From positions 1 to 15,265 of the forward strand of contig CAMWUS010000009.1 of the NCBI GenBank assembly GCA_947177495.1: a stretch of 15,265 nt of DNA, given 5' to 3'. The notes under the pieces were generated by a model. That model had not been told where the DNA came from. It made no database searches and was given only the letters and a program-made list of their open reading frames with translations. Both the position numbers and the translations under genes were made by a program. Source of the stretch: an uncultured Clostridia bacterium. Its GTDB lineage: Bacteria; Bacillota; Clostridia; Christensenellales; Borkfalkiaceae. Positions 6,205-13,650 of the stretch are shown in pieces; within the stretch, counting starts at the first letter, position 1; the number at the start of each line of letters is the position of its first letter.

Positions 6205-8198
6205 ATCTTCCTGATTATACCATTTTTGAGAAAGTATTTCAAGCCCCCGCTCCCGCTTTCTATAAATAAATCGCCGCCGAGCGGGGAAGAATTTTCAAAA
6301 TCGAACTCTACGGTGCTTCCTTCGGCGAGCATGTACAGCTTTCCGCTCCCCTCGTAGCGGAAACTCAGCTCGCCTACCGTAAAGCTCTCCGCGAACACCA
6401 AGTTGGTTTTTCGCAATCCCGTTGCAATTTCCTCGCAGGCATAAACGGTTTCTGCATGCAAGAACGCGGCGCGGTTGATATGCTTTTGCTCGTTCTCCGA
6501 AACGACGATAACCGCGTCGAGCGTGCCCCCGTAACGGTGTGCGAGAAAGTCCTCGCAACGGCTAAGCGACACGTCGCCGCCGATGATGAGGACGTTTTCG
6601 CTATTCGTTTGCACGAGCGCCGCACCCGCGCCGTCGCCCTCTTCCACCGTGATTTTACAGCCCGTAACCGTAACATTTTCAAAGACGACAATCACAACAA
6701 AAAGCGCGCTGAGAACGCCCGCCACAACACAGCGTAGCTTGAACTTCAAACGCAACCGCCCGCTGAGTACCGCCGCACCGACGTAGTATACGACACTCCC
6801 CGCACCCAACGAAAAGCCCGTTATCACAAAGCTTAACGAAACGGCGGCAAACAGGAAAGGCAACAGCGACATGACGCTTGCGGGGATATACAAAAATACG
6901 AACGCTGCGGGTGGAATGATAAGCGCGAATACCGAACAGACGAGTAGCCCCAAAAAGAGCACGGGCAAAACGGGAATGAGAAAGAAGTTGAGGAAAAATC
7001 CCCATACGGGGAAATAGCCGAAGCTTTCGAGCACGACGGGAAGCGTGAAGAGTTGAACGGAAATGCTCGCCGAAAGATAATTCGCCAAGAACGCGGGAAT
7101 GCGAATTTTTTTAAACCCGCGGGACAGCGAGCCCGAAAAGAGCGCAAGCCCCAGCACCGCGCCGTAGGAAAGGCGGAACCCCGCCGACAGCCACTGCGCG
7201 GGCAGGAAGAGCAGCACGGGAATTGCGGAAAAAGAGAGCGTGCTCAAAAGATCGGTTTTGCGCCCGAACGCCCGCTGTACGCCGAACGCCGTACACATGA
7301 TGACGGCGCGCACGGACGACACGGTGAACCCGCAAAACGCACAGTAGAGCAGTGCGCCGCACGCGGCGGGAATGACCGAATACTTCCCCATGCGCTTGCA
7401 CGCGAGAGACACGGCGGCGTATAAAATGCCGATATGCAAACCCGAGACGGCGAACATGTGCGCGATACCGCCCCGTTGCACCGCTTGCTTCAATCCCCCG
7501 TCCATGCCCTTGGAATCGCCCGTCAAAAGCGCGAACGACAGGTCCGCCGAGTCCTTGTCCATGCTTGTATGCAAAGTGTCGTAAAGGCGCGCCTTTAACC
7601 GCAAGAGCGGGTTGGCGGTCGTGCCCGTTTTCACAAGCTTGGGGCTGCCCGCCGTATAGCGGATATCCGTTTGATAGCAATAGGAAGAATAGAAATCCCC
7701 GCGCGGCAGTCCCGTGCGTTTGACGTTTCCTTCGAACGAAACGATATCGCCGCGGCGCACTTCGTCCGTTCCCACCGATACCCGAAGCTTGCCCGAAAAA
7801 CTTCTGCCGTCCAAGCTCACGTCGTCGAGCGTGGCAATGCCGTAGCCCTCGCCTTCCGAAATGTCGATAACCACGCCCTGCACCGCATACTCGCCCTCCG
7901 TCGCGCCCGATAAAAAGCGTTCGGTGTACAGGTGTGCGGAGAGCACGCCCAACCCCGCGCACACAAAAAACAACACGAGCACGGGCACCACCCGCTTCTT
8001 GGTAAGCGGCGGCAAGCCGAAAAACAAAAAGAAAGCAAGAAACAAAAAATCGGAAACGTTGACGCTCCCGAAGCGAATGCGTAAATACAAAAAAATCCCG
8101 AACGCAAGAAAAAGAGCGCAGTAGAGCGCGGGGCGGAAATTGACGCGCGGAAGCCGTGCTTTCTCGCGCAAATTTTCTTTCTGCTCGGCACCCGACAT
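6201..8198 (-). CDS. comEC: ComEC/Rec2-family DNA uptake channel with degenerate C-terminal metallo-beta-lactamase-like domain
   Basis: ComEC forms the inner-membrane channel that brings single-stranded DNA into competent cells. Two N-terminal membrane segments and an OB-fold-like DUF4131 region (VQGVVIDISEGEGYG onward) come first. The Competence domain follows, with ALLTGD, AHMFAVSGLHIGIL, SSVRAVIM and AGFRLSYGAVLGL, all family hallmarks, and about ten membrane segments. The last 152 residues (about 514-665) align in outline with the usual metallo-beta-lactamase domain but lack its key motifs. Where DVGQGDA and THxHxDH are expected there are VEEGDGAGA and SENEQKH. I chose the ATG at 8198. 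A promoter start near 8244 rules out the TTG at 8291, and the ATG at 8231 has no ribosome site. A G9 tract lies just before 8198. Length is 665 residues, shorter than the usual 750 or so. Confidence 0.9.
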   Translation of the reverse strand: MSGAEQKENLREKARLPRVNFRPALYCALFLAFGIFLYLRIRFGSVNVSDFLFLAFFLFFGLPPLTKKRVVPVLVLFFVCAGLGVLSAHLYTERFLSGATEGEYAVQGVVIDISEGEGYGIATLDDVSLDGRSFSGKLRVSVGTDEVRRGDIVSFEGNVKRTGLPRGDFYSSYCYQTDIRYTAGSPKLVKTGTTANPLLRLKARLYDTLHTSMDKDSADLSFALLTGDSKGMDGGLKQAVQRGGIAHMFAVSGLHIGILYAAVSLACKRMGKYSVIPAACGALLYCAFCGFTVSSVRAVIMCTAFGVQRAFGRKTDLLSTLSFSAIPVLLFLPAQWLSAGFRLSYGAVLGLALFSGSLSRGFKKIRIPAFLANYLSASISVQLFTLPVVLESFGYFPVWGFFLNFFLIPVLPVLFLGLLVCSVFALIIPPAAFVFLYIPASVMSLLPFLFAAVSLSFVITGFSLGAGSVVYYVGAAVLSGRLRLKFKLRCVVAGVLSALFVVIVVFENVTVTGCKITVEEGDGAGAALVQTNSENVLIIGGDVSLSRCEDFLAHRYGGTLDAVIVVSENEQKHINRAAFLHAETVYACEEIATGLRKTNLVFAESFTVGELSFRYEGSGKLYMLAEGSTVEFDFENSSPLGGDLFIESGSGGLKYFLKNGIIRKI

Positions 8199-8250
8199 TT
8201 CTTCCCCCCCCCGCGCGGCGAACGCGGACATTTTCAATACTTTCGTATTT

Positions 8251-8279
8251 ATTATAACAATTTCTTTTTCGACGGGCAA
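8251..8279 (-). promoter_or_regulatory. Predicted comEC-holA promoter
   Basis: On the minus strand TTGCCC (8279-8274) and TATAAT (8256-8251) are 17 bp apart, with a TGT extension before the -10 box. The predicted start near 8244 leaves about 46 nt before the chosen comEC start. Confidence 0.65.
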
Positions 8280-8345
8280 CGCATTTTGCAAAACTTTGCG
8301 GATTTTTTCGTATTTTGTCGCTTCTTGTTTTTTTGTGGGGTGTCA

Positions 8346-8362
8346 TTCGACAAATTTCGTCA
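8346..8362. promoter_or_regulatory. Tandem Spo0A-box-like heptamers between comEC and the 71-residue gene
   Basis: TTCGACA (8346-8352) is an exact Spo0A box on the minus strand. TTCGTCA (8356-8362) repeats it with one mismatch, 10 bp away, about one helical turn. They lie between the divergent promoters of comEC (-35 at 8279) and the rightward small gene (-35 at 8414). Binding is inference. Confidence 0.35.
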
Positions 8363-8413
8363 AACAAAGTGTTTCTTCTACAAAACTTTACACGCTCCGC
8401 GCCGTCCGTTTAT

Positions 8414-8442
8414 TTGACCGAAAAATGCAAGTATAATATACT
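8414..8442 (+). promoter_or_regulatory. Predicted promoter of the 71-residue gene
   Basis: TTGACC (8414-8419) and TATACT (8437-8442) are 17 bp apart. A start near 8449 gives a short leader of about 19 nt. A second TATAAT at 8442-8447 overlaps but is spaced 22 bp from the -35 box. Confidence 0.6.
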
Positions 8443-8467
8443 ATAATTGTTACTTGCGAGGTGCATT

Positions 8468-8683
8468 ATGGAAACACTAGAGTTGACTCGAACAAAAGAA
8501 AAGAACGCGCTTTACGCGCTCGCAAAAGACGAACCCCCTTTCCCCGCAGACGATTTGTTGCAGGAAATCGCGCCGCTTCTGGAGGATTATTTCGTTGCAC
8601 AGGTCGGAATGGGTACGCACTCGGTTACGCTGTTTTTCCCCAACGGGCAAAAATTAAAATTGACCGCTCAAGTTATTAGATAA
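8468..8683 (+). CDS. Small protein of unknown function (71 residues)
   Basis: I do not recognise this protein. The ATG at 8468 has GAGG 6 nt upstream and a promoter just before it, which makes the gene credible. A longer reading from 8447 would start inside the promoter. The product has a charged, probably helical first half (TRTKEKNALYALAKDE, then DDLLQEIAPLLEDYF). The second half has alternating hydrophobic residues (FVAQVGMG, HSVTLFFPNGQKLKL) suggesting a beta-hairpin. There is no membrane segment, signal peptide or cysteine pair. It stands alone between comEC and argH, and argH has its own promoter, so context gives no function. Confidence 0.7.
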   Translation: METLELTRTKEKNALYALAKDEPPFPADDLLQEIAPLLEDYFVAQVGMGTHSVTLFFPNGQKLKLTAQVIR

Positions 8684-8717
8684 ACGCACGGGAATTGCAA
8701 AAGCGGGGCGAAATGAG

Positions 8718-8746
8718 TTGCTTTTTTTTCGGGAAGCGTGTAAGAT
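8718..8746 (+). promoter_or_regulatory. Predicted argH promoter
   Basis: TTGCTT (8718-8723) and TAAGAT (8741-8746) are 17 bp apart, 30 bp before the argH start codon. I see no ARG box in the 93-bp gap and no clear terminator for the upstream small gene, so read-through into argH is possible. Confidence 0.5.
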
Positions 8747-8776
8747 AGAGACAACCGAAAAAGAAGGTATTGCACT

Positions 8777-10153
8777 ATGAAATTGTGGGACGGAAGATTT
8801 ACGGAACCGATGTCCGCCGACGCGGACGAATTTAACGAATCGCTTTCCTTTGACAAGCAGCTGTACCGCGTGGACGTGAAAGCGTCTATCGCGCATGCGA
8901 CCATGCTCGGCAAGTGCGGAATTATTTCCGCGGAAGAGGCGCAGACCATTTGCGACGGGCTCAACTCCATTCTCGCCGACATCGAGAGCGGAAAACTTGC
9001 AATCGAGGGCGCGGAAGACATTCACTCGTTCATGGAAAACGAGCTTGTAAGCCGTATCGGCGATACGGGTAAAAAGTTGCACACGGCGCGCTCGCGCAAC
9101 GACCAAGTGGCAACCGACATGCGCCTTTACGTGCGCGACAGTATCGACCGCGCAATGCGCCTTATTTGGGAGCTGACCAACGTGATCGCCGACCGCGCGC
9201 AGGAGAGCATGTCCTACATCATGCCCGGCTTTACGCATTTGAGAAAGGCACAGCCCATTCGTTTGGGACAGTACTTCCTCGCCTATGCGGAAATGTTCCT
9301 GCGCGACATCGACCGCTTCGACGCGCTCCGTGAGCGCATGAACGTGATGCCGCTCGGCAGCGCCGCGCTTGCGGGTACGTCCTACCCCATCGACCGCGAA
9401 ATGACGCGGGCACAATTAAAATTCCGCACCGTTTCACCCAACGCGCTCGACGCCGTTTCCGACAGAGACTTCGTTGCGGAATATATTTTCAACGCGTCGC
9501 TTGTGATGATGCACCTGTCCCGCCTGTGCGAGGACACCATTTTGTACACCTCCGACGAGTTCCGTTATTGGGTGATCCCCGACGAATATTCGACGGGCTC
9601 GTCGATTATGCCGCAAAAGAAAAATCCCGACCTGCCCGAGTTGGTGCGCGGGAAGACGGGGCGCGTATACGGGCATTTGACGGGCATTCTCACCGCGTTG
9701 AAGGGGTTACCCCTCGCCTATAACAAAGACTTGCAGGAAGACAAGGAATGCTTCTTCGACACGGAAAAAACGCTCCTCTCCTGCGTGAAAATTTATACGG
9801 CGCTCCTCGATAAAATTACCTTTAACGTGGGCGTGATGTTCGACGCGGCGGGCAAAGGTTTTTCGACCGCGACGGACGTTGCCGACTACCTTGCCAAAAA
9901 AGGCGTACCCTTCCGCGACGCGCACGCAATCACGGGCAAGCTCGTTCGCTATTGCATCGAACAGGGCACGACGCTCGACAAGCTCCCCATCGAGACTTAC
10001 AAGCAGATGAGCCCCGTGTTCGAAGAAGACATTCTCGAAGCGGTTACCGTGCTTGCTTCCACCGAAGGAAGAGCCGTTCCCGGAGGGTCGGCGAGATCGT
10101 CGGTGCGCACCGAGCTTACCAACGTGCGCAAGCAGTTGAAAAAGTATTTCTAA
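8777..10153 (+). CDS. argH: Argininosuccinate lyase
   Basis: It splits argininosuccinate into arginine and fumarate, the last step of arginine synthesis, as a cytoplasmic homotetramer. The 458 residues are the normal length of the fumarase/aspartase superfamily enzyme. The start (MKLWDGRF) is typical of ArgH. SRNDQVATDMRLY is the first conserved region. HLRKAQPIRLGQY is the second and carries the catalytic histidine. The superfamily signature GSSIMPQKKNPD begins at residue 274 and includes the catalytic serine loop. AGAAGG lies 9 nt before the ATG. argG, the usual partner, is not in this window. A strong terminator follows 17 nt after the stop, so argH is probably expressed alone or with the small gene before it. 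Confidence 0.98.
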   Translation: MKLWDGRFTEPMSADADEFNESLSFDKQLYRVDVKASIAHATMLGKCGIISAEEAQTICDGLNSILADIESGKLAIEGAEDIHSFMENELVSRIGDTGKKLHTARSRNDQVATDMRLYVRDSIDRAMRLIWELTNVIADRAQESMSYIMPGFTHLRKAQPIRLGQYFLAYAEMFLRDIDRFDALRERMNVMPLGSAALAGTSYPIDREMTRAQLKFRTVSPNALDAVSDRDFVAEYIFNASLVMMHLSRLCEDTILYTSDEFRYWVIPDEYSTGSSIMPQKKNPDLPELVRGKTGRVYGHLTGILTALKGLPLAYNKDLQEDKECFFDTEKTLLSCVKIYTALLDKITFNVGVMFDAAGKGFSTATDVADYLAKKGVPFRDAHAITGKLVRYCIEQGTTLDKLPIETYKQMSPVFEEDILEAVTVLASTEGRAVPGGSARSSVRTELTNVRKQLKKYF

Positions 10154-10165
10154 GAAACTCAAAAT

Positions 10166-10199
10166 AAAAAATGCAGAGGTTTCTCCTCTGCATTTTTTT
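10166..10199. terminator. Bidirectional terminator between argH and the symporter gene
   Basis: ATGCAGAGG and CCTCTGCAT (10171-10179 and 10185-10193) form a 9-bp stem with a 5-nt loop. A-runs on the left and T-runs on the right let it work in both directions. It separates convergent argH and the GltS-like gene. Confidence 0.95.
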
Positions 10200-10209
10200 G
10201 TTGTCATAT

Positions 10210-11721
10210 TTACTCTTCGCCGTCCGTTTGCGTTTCGCTCTCTACGGGCTCGGCGGTTTCTTGCGCGGGCTCTTCTCCGCTGCTTTCACCCTCGGCAACA
10301 GCCTCGGCGCGTTTGCGTTTGCGGAAGAAAATTTCGTTACGGAACAACACGAGGTTGAGCACGACGAACGCCGCTCCGACGATGATACAGGTAATGAGCG
10401 CGGACAAATCGTTTGTGGGCGCGTACGTTGCAAGGAACATGAGCGGGAACCCGAACACCATTGCGGGCGCGTTCTGATAGACGAGGTTTTCGCTTGCGGG
10501 GGTAGCGTAGGTGCCGTCGATTTCACGGAGCAAAATCATACCCGTGCTTGCGGTGCCCGTAAGCATTCCGAAGAACGCCAAGAACTGTTCGTGCCGATAT
10601 GTACCGAACTTGCGCTTGCACACAAAGTTGACGTAGAACAGCGTAACGAGCGCGCCGACCACGGCGAGGATGAGCAGGATTCCCCAATAGGAAGCAAGCA
10701 GGTGAATTTGAATTGCCGCAACGCCCGCGACGATCATGAGGTCGAATGCGAACCCGCCGATTCGATCCATCATGAAATTGTTGACGATTTGCTTTTTGAT
10801 GATTTTCTTATCGTAGAGCTTGTTCAAAACCGCTTTGACGGGAATCGTCAAAAGCACGCCGATGAAGAAGTTGAACCCGAACAGCGTATTCGTAAACGAG
10901 GGAATGAGCGCCGACAGTCCGTACATGATACCGAACGACGCGCCGTAGACTGCGAGCACGATGGCGATTTGCACGGTCATTTTATCCATGGAGGAGACGA
11001 CGGAAATTTCGTTTTCGTCCTCGTAGTCGGAAAGGCTGTTTCCCTTTTCGCGCTCCACAATTTTAATTTGCCCTTTCCTGCGCATGACGTTGATATAGAT
11101 GACGCCCACGATACACGCGACGAGGAAACCGAGCGCGGCGATCGTCAGTCCGAAATTGCCGCCGCCCGTAAAGCCGTAGTCTTTTTCGTAAATGTTTCCG
11201 TAGTTGAGCGCTTGCCCCGTGCCCTGCCCGAAGCCGAACGCAAGCAGGATACCCGCCGCCGAAATCAGCCCGTCGGTATGAATGAGGTAGGCGGCGATCA
11301 GCGTAATCGCGAGCCCGACAAACGCCTGAATGAGATAGCCGTTTACCGTGGTAACGCCCGAATCGAAAATTTCGCCCGCACGCTTTTTGTTGAATTTTTT
11401 TTTGGAAGAGCGCATACCCGTAGCGACGAACCCAACGCCGAGGCAGTGATAGGTAATCGTTTCAAGCACATTCATGCCCGAGGTATGCCCGTCCGCGCCG
11501 TTCCCGCCAAACAGGGGAAGATTGAAAAAGTACTCGCCCGCGCAGTAATATGTAATGGTCGAAATAATCAAAAGCAAAATGCCGCCCAACACCGATACGG
11601 GAATCAACGTCTTTTTCAACGCGGGGATAAAGTGCCGTAAAATATTGCCGATGAGAAGACTCAACAATAGTACGACCACGACCATTAGTACCGTCCAAAC
11701 GCCTAAACTCGAAAAACTCAT
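10210..11721 (-). CDS. GltS-like sodium/glutamate symporter family protein
   Basis: The 503-residue product is polytopic, with about 12 hydrophobic segments. It has two glycine-rich re-entrant-loop motifs in inverted repeat halves: GFGQGTGQ at residues 163-170 and LTGTASTG at 387-394. This layout matches the ESS (GltS) family of sodium-coupled glutamate carriers. Substrate is inference. It could carry another organic anion. The C-terminus (about 467-503) begins with a basic RKRKR patch and becomes very acidic (Glu-rich), which is unlike the compact ends of typical GltS and suggests a cytoplasmic tail. The ATG follows the stop of the PAP2-PlsC gene by 2 nt, and its AAGGAG ribosome site overlaps that stop, so the two are co-translated from the promoter at 13634. 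It ends in the shared terminator. Confidence 0.82.
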   Translation of the reverse strand: MSFSSLGVWTVLMVVVVLLLSLLIGNILRHFIPALKKTLIPVSVLGGILLLIISTITYYCAGEYFFNLPLFGGNGADGHTSGMNVLETITYHCLGVGFVATGMRSSKKKFNKKRAGEIFDSGVTTVNGYLIQAFVGLAITLIAAYLIHTDGLISAAGILLAFGFGQGTGQALNYGNIYEKDYGFTGGGNFGLTIAALGFLVACIVGVIYINVMRRKGQIKIVEREKGNSLSDYEDENEISVVSSMDKMTVQIAIVLAVYGASFGIMYGLSALIPSFTNTLFGFNFFIGVLLTIPVKAVLNKLYDKKIIKKQIVNNFMMDRIGGFAFDLMIVAGVAAIQIHLLASYWGILLILAVVGALVTLFYVNFVCKRKFGTYRHEQFLAFFGMLTGTASTGMILLREIDGTYATPASENLVYQNAPAMVFGFPLMFLATYAPTNDLSALITCIIVGAAFVVLNLVLFRNEIFFRKRKRAEAVAEGESSGEEPAQETAEPVESETQTDGEE

Positions 11722-11723
11722 AT

Positions 11724-13562
11724 TTACTCCTTACCGTCCGCTCCCTCGGAAGCTTTGCGCAATCCGTCGAAGACGTGCACGTATTTGATTGCGCAAAAGC
11801 GCTTGTTGCCTTTCACTTGCAAAATTTTATCGTCGTAGTAGAAATTGAATTTCTTTTTGCCGACCATCGTCATGGCGACGATATCGCAAAGAGGGTATTT
11901 GCTTTCGCACCCCTTTCCCGAAATCGTCAAATATTCTTTGTCGATTGCGACGGTGTCGCCCGCAAGCTTTTTCTTGCGTTGCAGCTTCACGCTCTCGCGG
12001 AAGAGAATATCGCTATCGCTTACCCGCTCGCCCGCAAGTACACGCTTTACGATTTCCTCGCGTTCCCATTCGAACCATTCGTAAATACGGTGATAGCCCT
12101 CTATCGGGGGAGAGATGGCAAGGTCGGTTGTGTAGGTGGAAGCCGTGCCGCACTGCTTACAGGAGAACTTGTATTTGTGTGAAACGAAGCTCGACACGCC
12201 CCCGCAGACGGGGCACAAATACAGCGCACGCTCGATATATTCCGCCCGCTTCCTGCTCTTGAACTGCACGCCCGATTGCGTGTCGTCCACGCGAAGCTCT
12301 TCCTTAATGAGCGTGAAGAGTTCTTCCACGGAAAGCGACGAGAGCTCCTCGGGTTGAAGCACGCGCGTCACTTCGCCGTACACTTTTCCCTTTCTGACCG
12401 AATGCCCCCAACGCGGGTCGGTGCCGTATCCGCCGTGAATATTATGGATCACGAGCGGCACTTTCACCGCCTTGGCAAGCTTGGCGACCGCGTCGGTCAT
12501 CTCCCATTGCCCGCCCGAAATGGTGCGGTTGCCCTCGGGGCAAATCCCCACTGCTCCGCCCTCTTTGATTACGCGAAACACGTTCTTCATTGCCACCACG
12601 TCCCGCACCGATTTGCTTTTGGGAATGGGCGCGACGAGATAGCGAATGAGGGGCGAAACCTTCAAATTAAACAAATCGTCGGATGCGATAAAATAGATGG
12701 GAAAGCGAAAGGACATCGAGCAGAAGAACTGGTCCATCGTCGCTTGATGGTTGGACAAAATGAGATACGGTCCCTTAGGCAGTCCGCTCGGCTTGGCGTG
12801 GAAATTGTAACGCAGGACAAAGACGGGGCGCAGTATCCCGCGCAGAAACGCGAATACGCGCGCATGACGTTTTTTTACCCACAAGTTTTTTTGCGCACGC
12901 GGTTTGCCGTCCGTTCCCTCGCTCGGCGTATCGGACGAACCGCCCCGACGGGCTTTTATCCAATCGACGATGCCGCCGCCCTCGAAGAAGCGTTTAAACG
13001 GTTTTTTCTTGCCGAAGAATTTAACGGTGAACCATGCCGCCGTTCCGCACGCCGCGCCCACGATATAGCCGAACAGCACGTCGGATGCGAAGTGTACTTG
13101 GAAATAAACGCGGGTGATTCCCATCACGAGTGGAAGCAGCAGCGCCGTCCACGAAGCGCGCTTATCGAACGCAAACACAAGCGCGACCGCGAACGCCGTG
13201 GAAGCCGTGGCGTGCCCCGACGGGAACGAATACTCCCCTACCTTTAAGCTCCCCGCTTCCAACCAAAATTGATAGAAAGGTGAATCCACCGTGTGGAACG
13301 GGCGAGGACGCGCAACCGCGTTTTTAATGATGATGTTGGAAAGCACCGCGCCGAACGCAATGGCGACAAGCGCGACCGCACCCGCGCGCCGCGTACGGCG
13401 GAATAACAACATGATAAGCGAGGCGAGAATGAACGCCCAACCGACTTCCCCCAAAAAGGTAATGCCGCGAAAAATCGGCGTAAAAAATCCGCCTGCGGAC
13501 TTTAACAGCGCGTTCATGCCCTCCGCGCAAAAATAATCGTAATTGTAAAAAAATTCAAACAT
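11724..13562 (-). CDS. PAP2 phosphatase-PlsC acyltransferase fusion with zinc ribbon
   Basis: Two lipid enzymes appear joined in 612 residues. Residues 1-185 are a PAP2 membrane phosphatase with all three motifs: K80-x6-R87-P88, P114-S-G-H117 and R151-x5-H157-x3-D161 (threonine replaces the usual serine before R151). A basic, low-complexity linker (about 185-235) follows. Residues 240-425 are a PlsC-type acyltransferase with NHQATMD (H272, D277) and PEGNRT (342-347). Then comes a four-cysteine zinc ribbon (C450, C453, C468, C471) and a C-terminal beta-rich region (about 535-600). PlsC enzymes acylate lysophosphatidate in the cytoplasm. PAP2 enzymes remove phosphate from lipid phosphates at the outer face. 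The combination suggests phospholipid or carrier-lipid turnover. The substrates are inference. The ribosome site (GGGAA) is weak. It shares an operon with the GltS-like gene. Confidence 0.88.
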   Translation of the reverse strand: MFEFFYNYDYFCAEGMNALLKSAGGFFTPIFRGITFLGEVGWAFILASLIMLLFRRTRRAGAVALVAIAFGAVLSNIIIKNAVARPRPFHTVDSPFYQFWLEAGSLKVGEYSFPSGHATASTAFAVALVFAFDKRASWTALLLPLVMGITRVYFQVHFASDVLFGYIVGAACGTAAWFTVKFFGKKKPFKRFFEGGGIVDWIKARRGGSSDTPSEGTDGKPRAQKNLWVKKRHARVFAFLRGILRPVFVLRYNFHAKPSGLPKGPYLILSNHQATMDQFFCSMSFRFPIYFIASDDLFNLKVSPLIRYLVAPIPKSKSVRDVVAMKNVFRVIKEGGAVGICPEGNRTISGGQWEMTDAVAKLAKAVKVPLVIHNIHGGYGTDPRWGHSVRKGKVYGEVTRVLQPEELSSLSVEELFTLIKEELRVDDTQSGVQFKSRKRAEYIERALYLCPVCGGVSSFVSHKYKFSCKQCGTASTYTTDLAISPPIEGYHRIYEWFEWEREEIVKRVLAGERVSDSDILFRESVKLQRKKKLAGDTVAIDKEYLTISGKGCESKYPLCDIVAMTMVGKKKFNFYYDDKILQVKGNKRFCAIKYVHVFDGLRKASEGADGKE

Positions 13563-13596
13563 GATAGTTCCCGATAGTTTAAGCTATTAACACTGA

Positions 13597-13634
13597 TTGA
13601 CAAGAGTATACCACTTTTGGTATAATTTTGTCAA
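13597..13634. promoter_or_regulatory. Overlapping divergent promoters in a 38-bp near-palindrome
   Basis: Rightward: TTGACA (13597-13602), 18 bp, TATAAT (13621-13626). Leftward: TTGACA (13634-13629), 18 bp, TATACT (13610-13605). Both promoters occupy the same DNA on opposite strands. Of the 19 mirror base pairs, 15 are complementary. The outer TTGACAA/TTGTCAA and inner TATACCA/TGGTATA arms are perfect. They drive the yggS-type gene and the PAP2-PlsC operon. Only one polymerase could bind at a time, so the two operons compete or share a regulator. Confidence 0.85.
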
Positions 13635-13638
13635 GAAA

Positions 13639-13645
13639 AAGGAGG
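13639..13645 (+). promoter_or_regulatory. Ribosome binding site that fixes the yggS start
   Basis: AAGGAGG lies 5 nt before the ATG at 13651. An upstream in-frame TTG at 13597 is the -35 box of the promoter and cannot be the start. Confidence 0.9.
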
Positions 13646-13650
13646 CGCTT

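Noticed and set aside
7111..8367. Second minus-strand open frame of 418 codons within comEC
   Set aside because: It is out of frame with the recognised ComEC, very Arg-rich and without membrane segments.
8684..8735. Terminator for the 71-residue gene (AAAAGC...GCTTTT with T8)
   Set aside because: The possible stem is only 6 bp, A/T-rich, with a loop of about 15 nt. The T-run is part of the argH promoter.
10171..11640. Plus-strand open frame of 489 codons opposite the symporter gene
   Set aside because: It starts inside the terminator hairpin and reads the complement of a membrane protein, giving a His/Asp/Glu/Arg-rich product with no family features.
12276..13247. Plus-strand open frame of 323 codons opposite the PAP2-PlsC gene
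   Set aside because: It is a shadow frame. The minus-strand frame has every motif of two enzyme families.
13597..13650. Upstream TTG start for yggS
   Set aside because: The TTG is the -35 box of the promoter, and AAGGAGG precedes the ATG at 13651.
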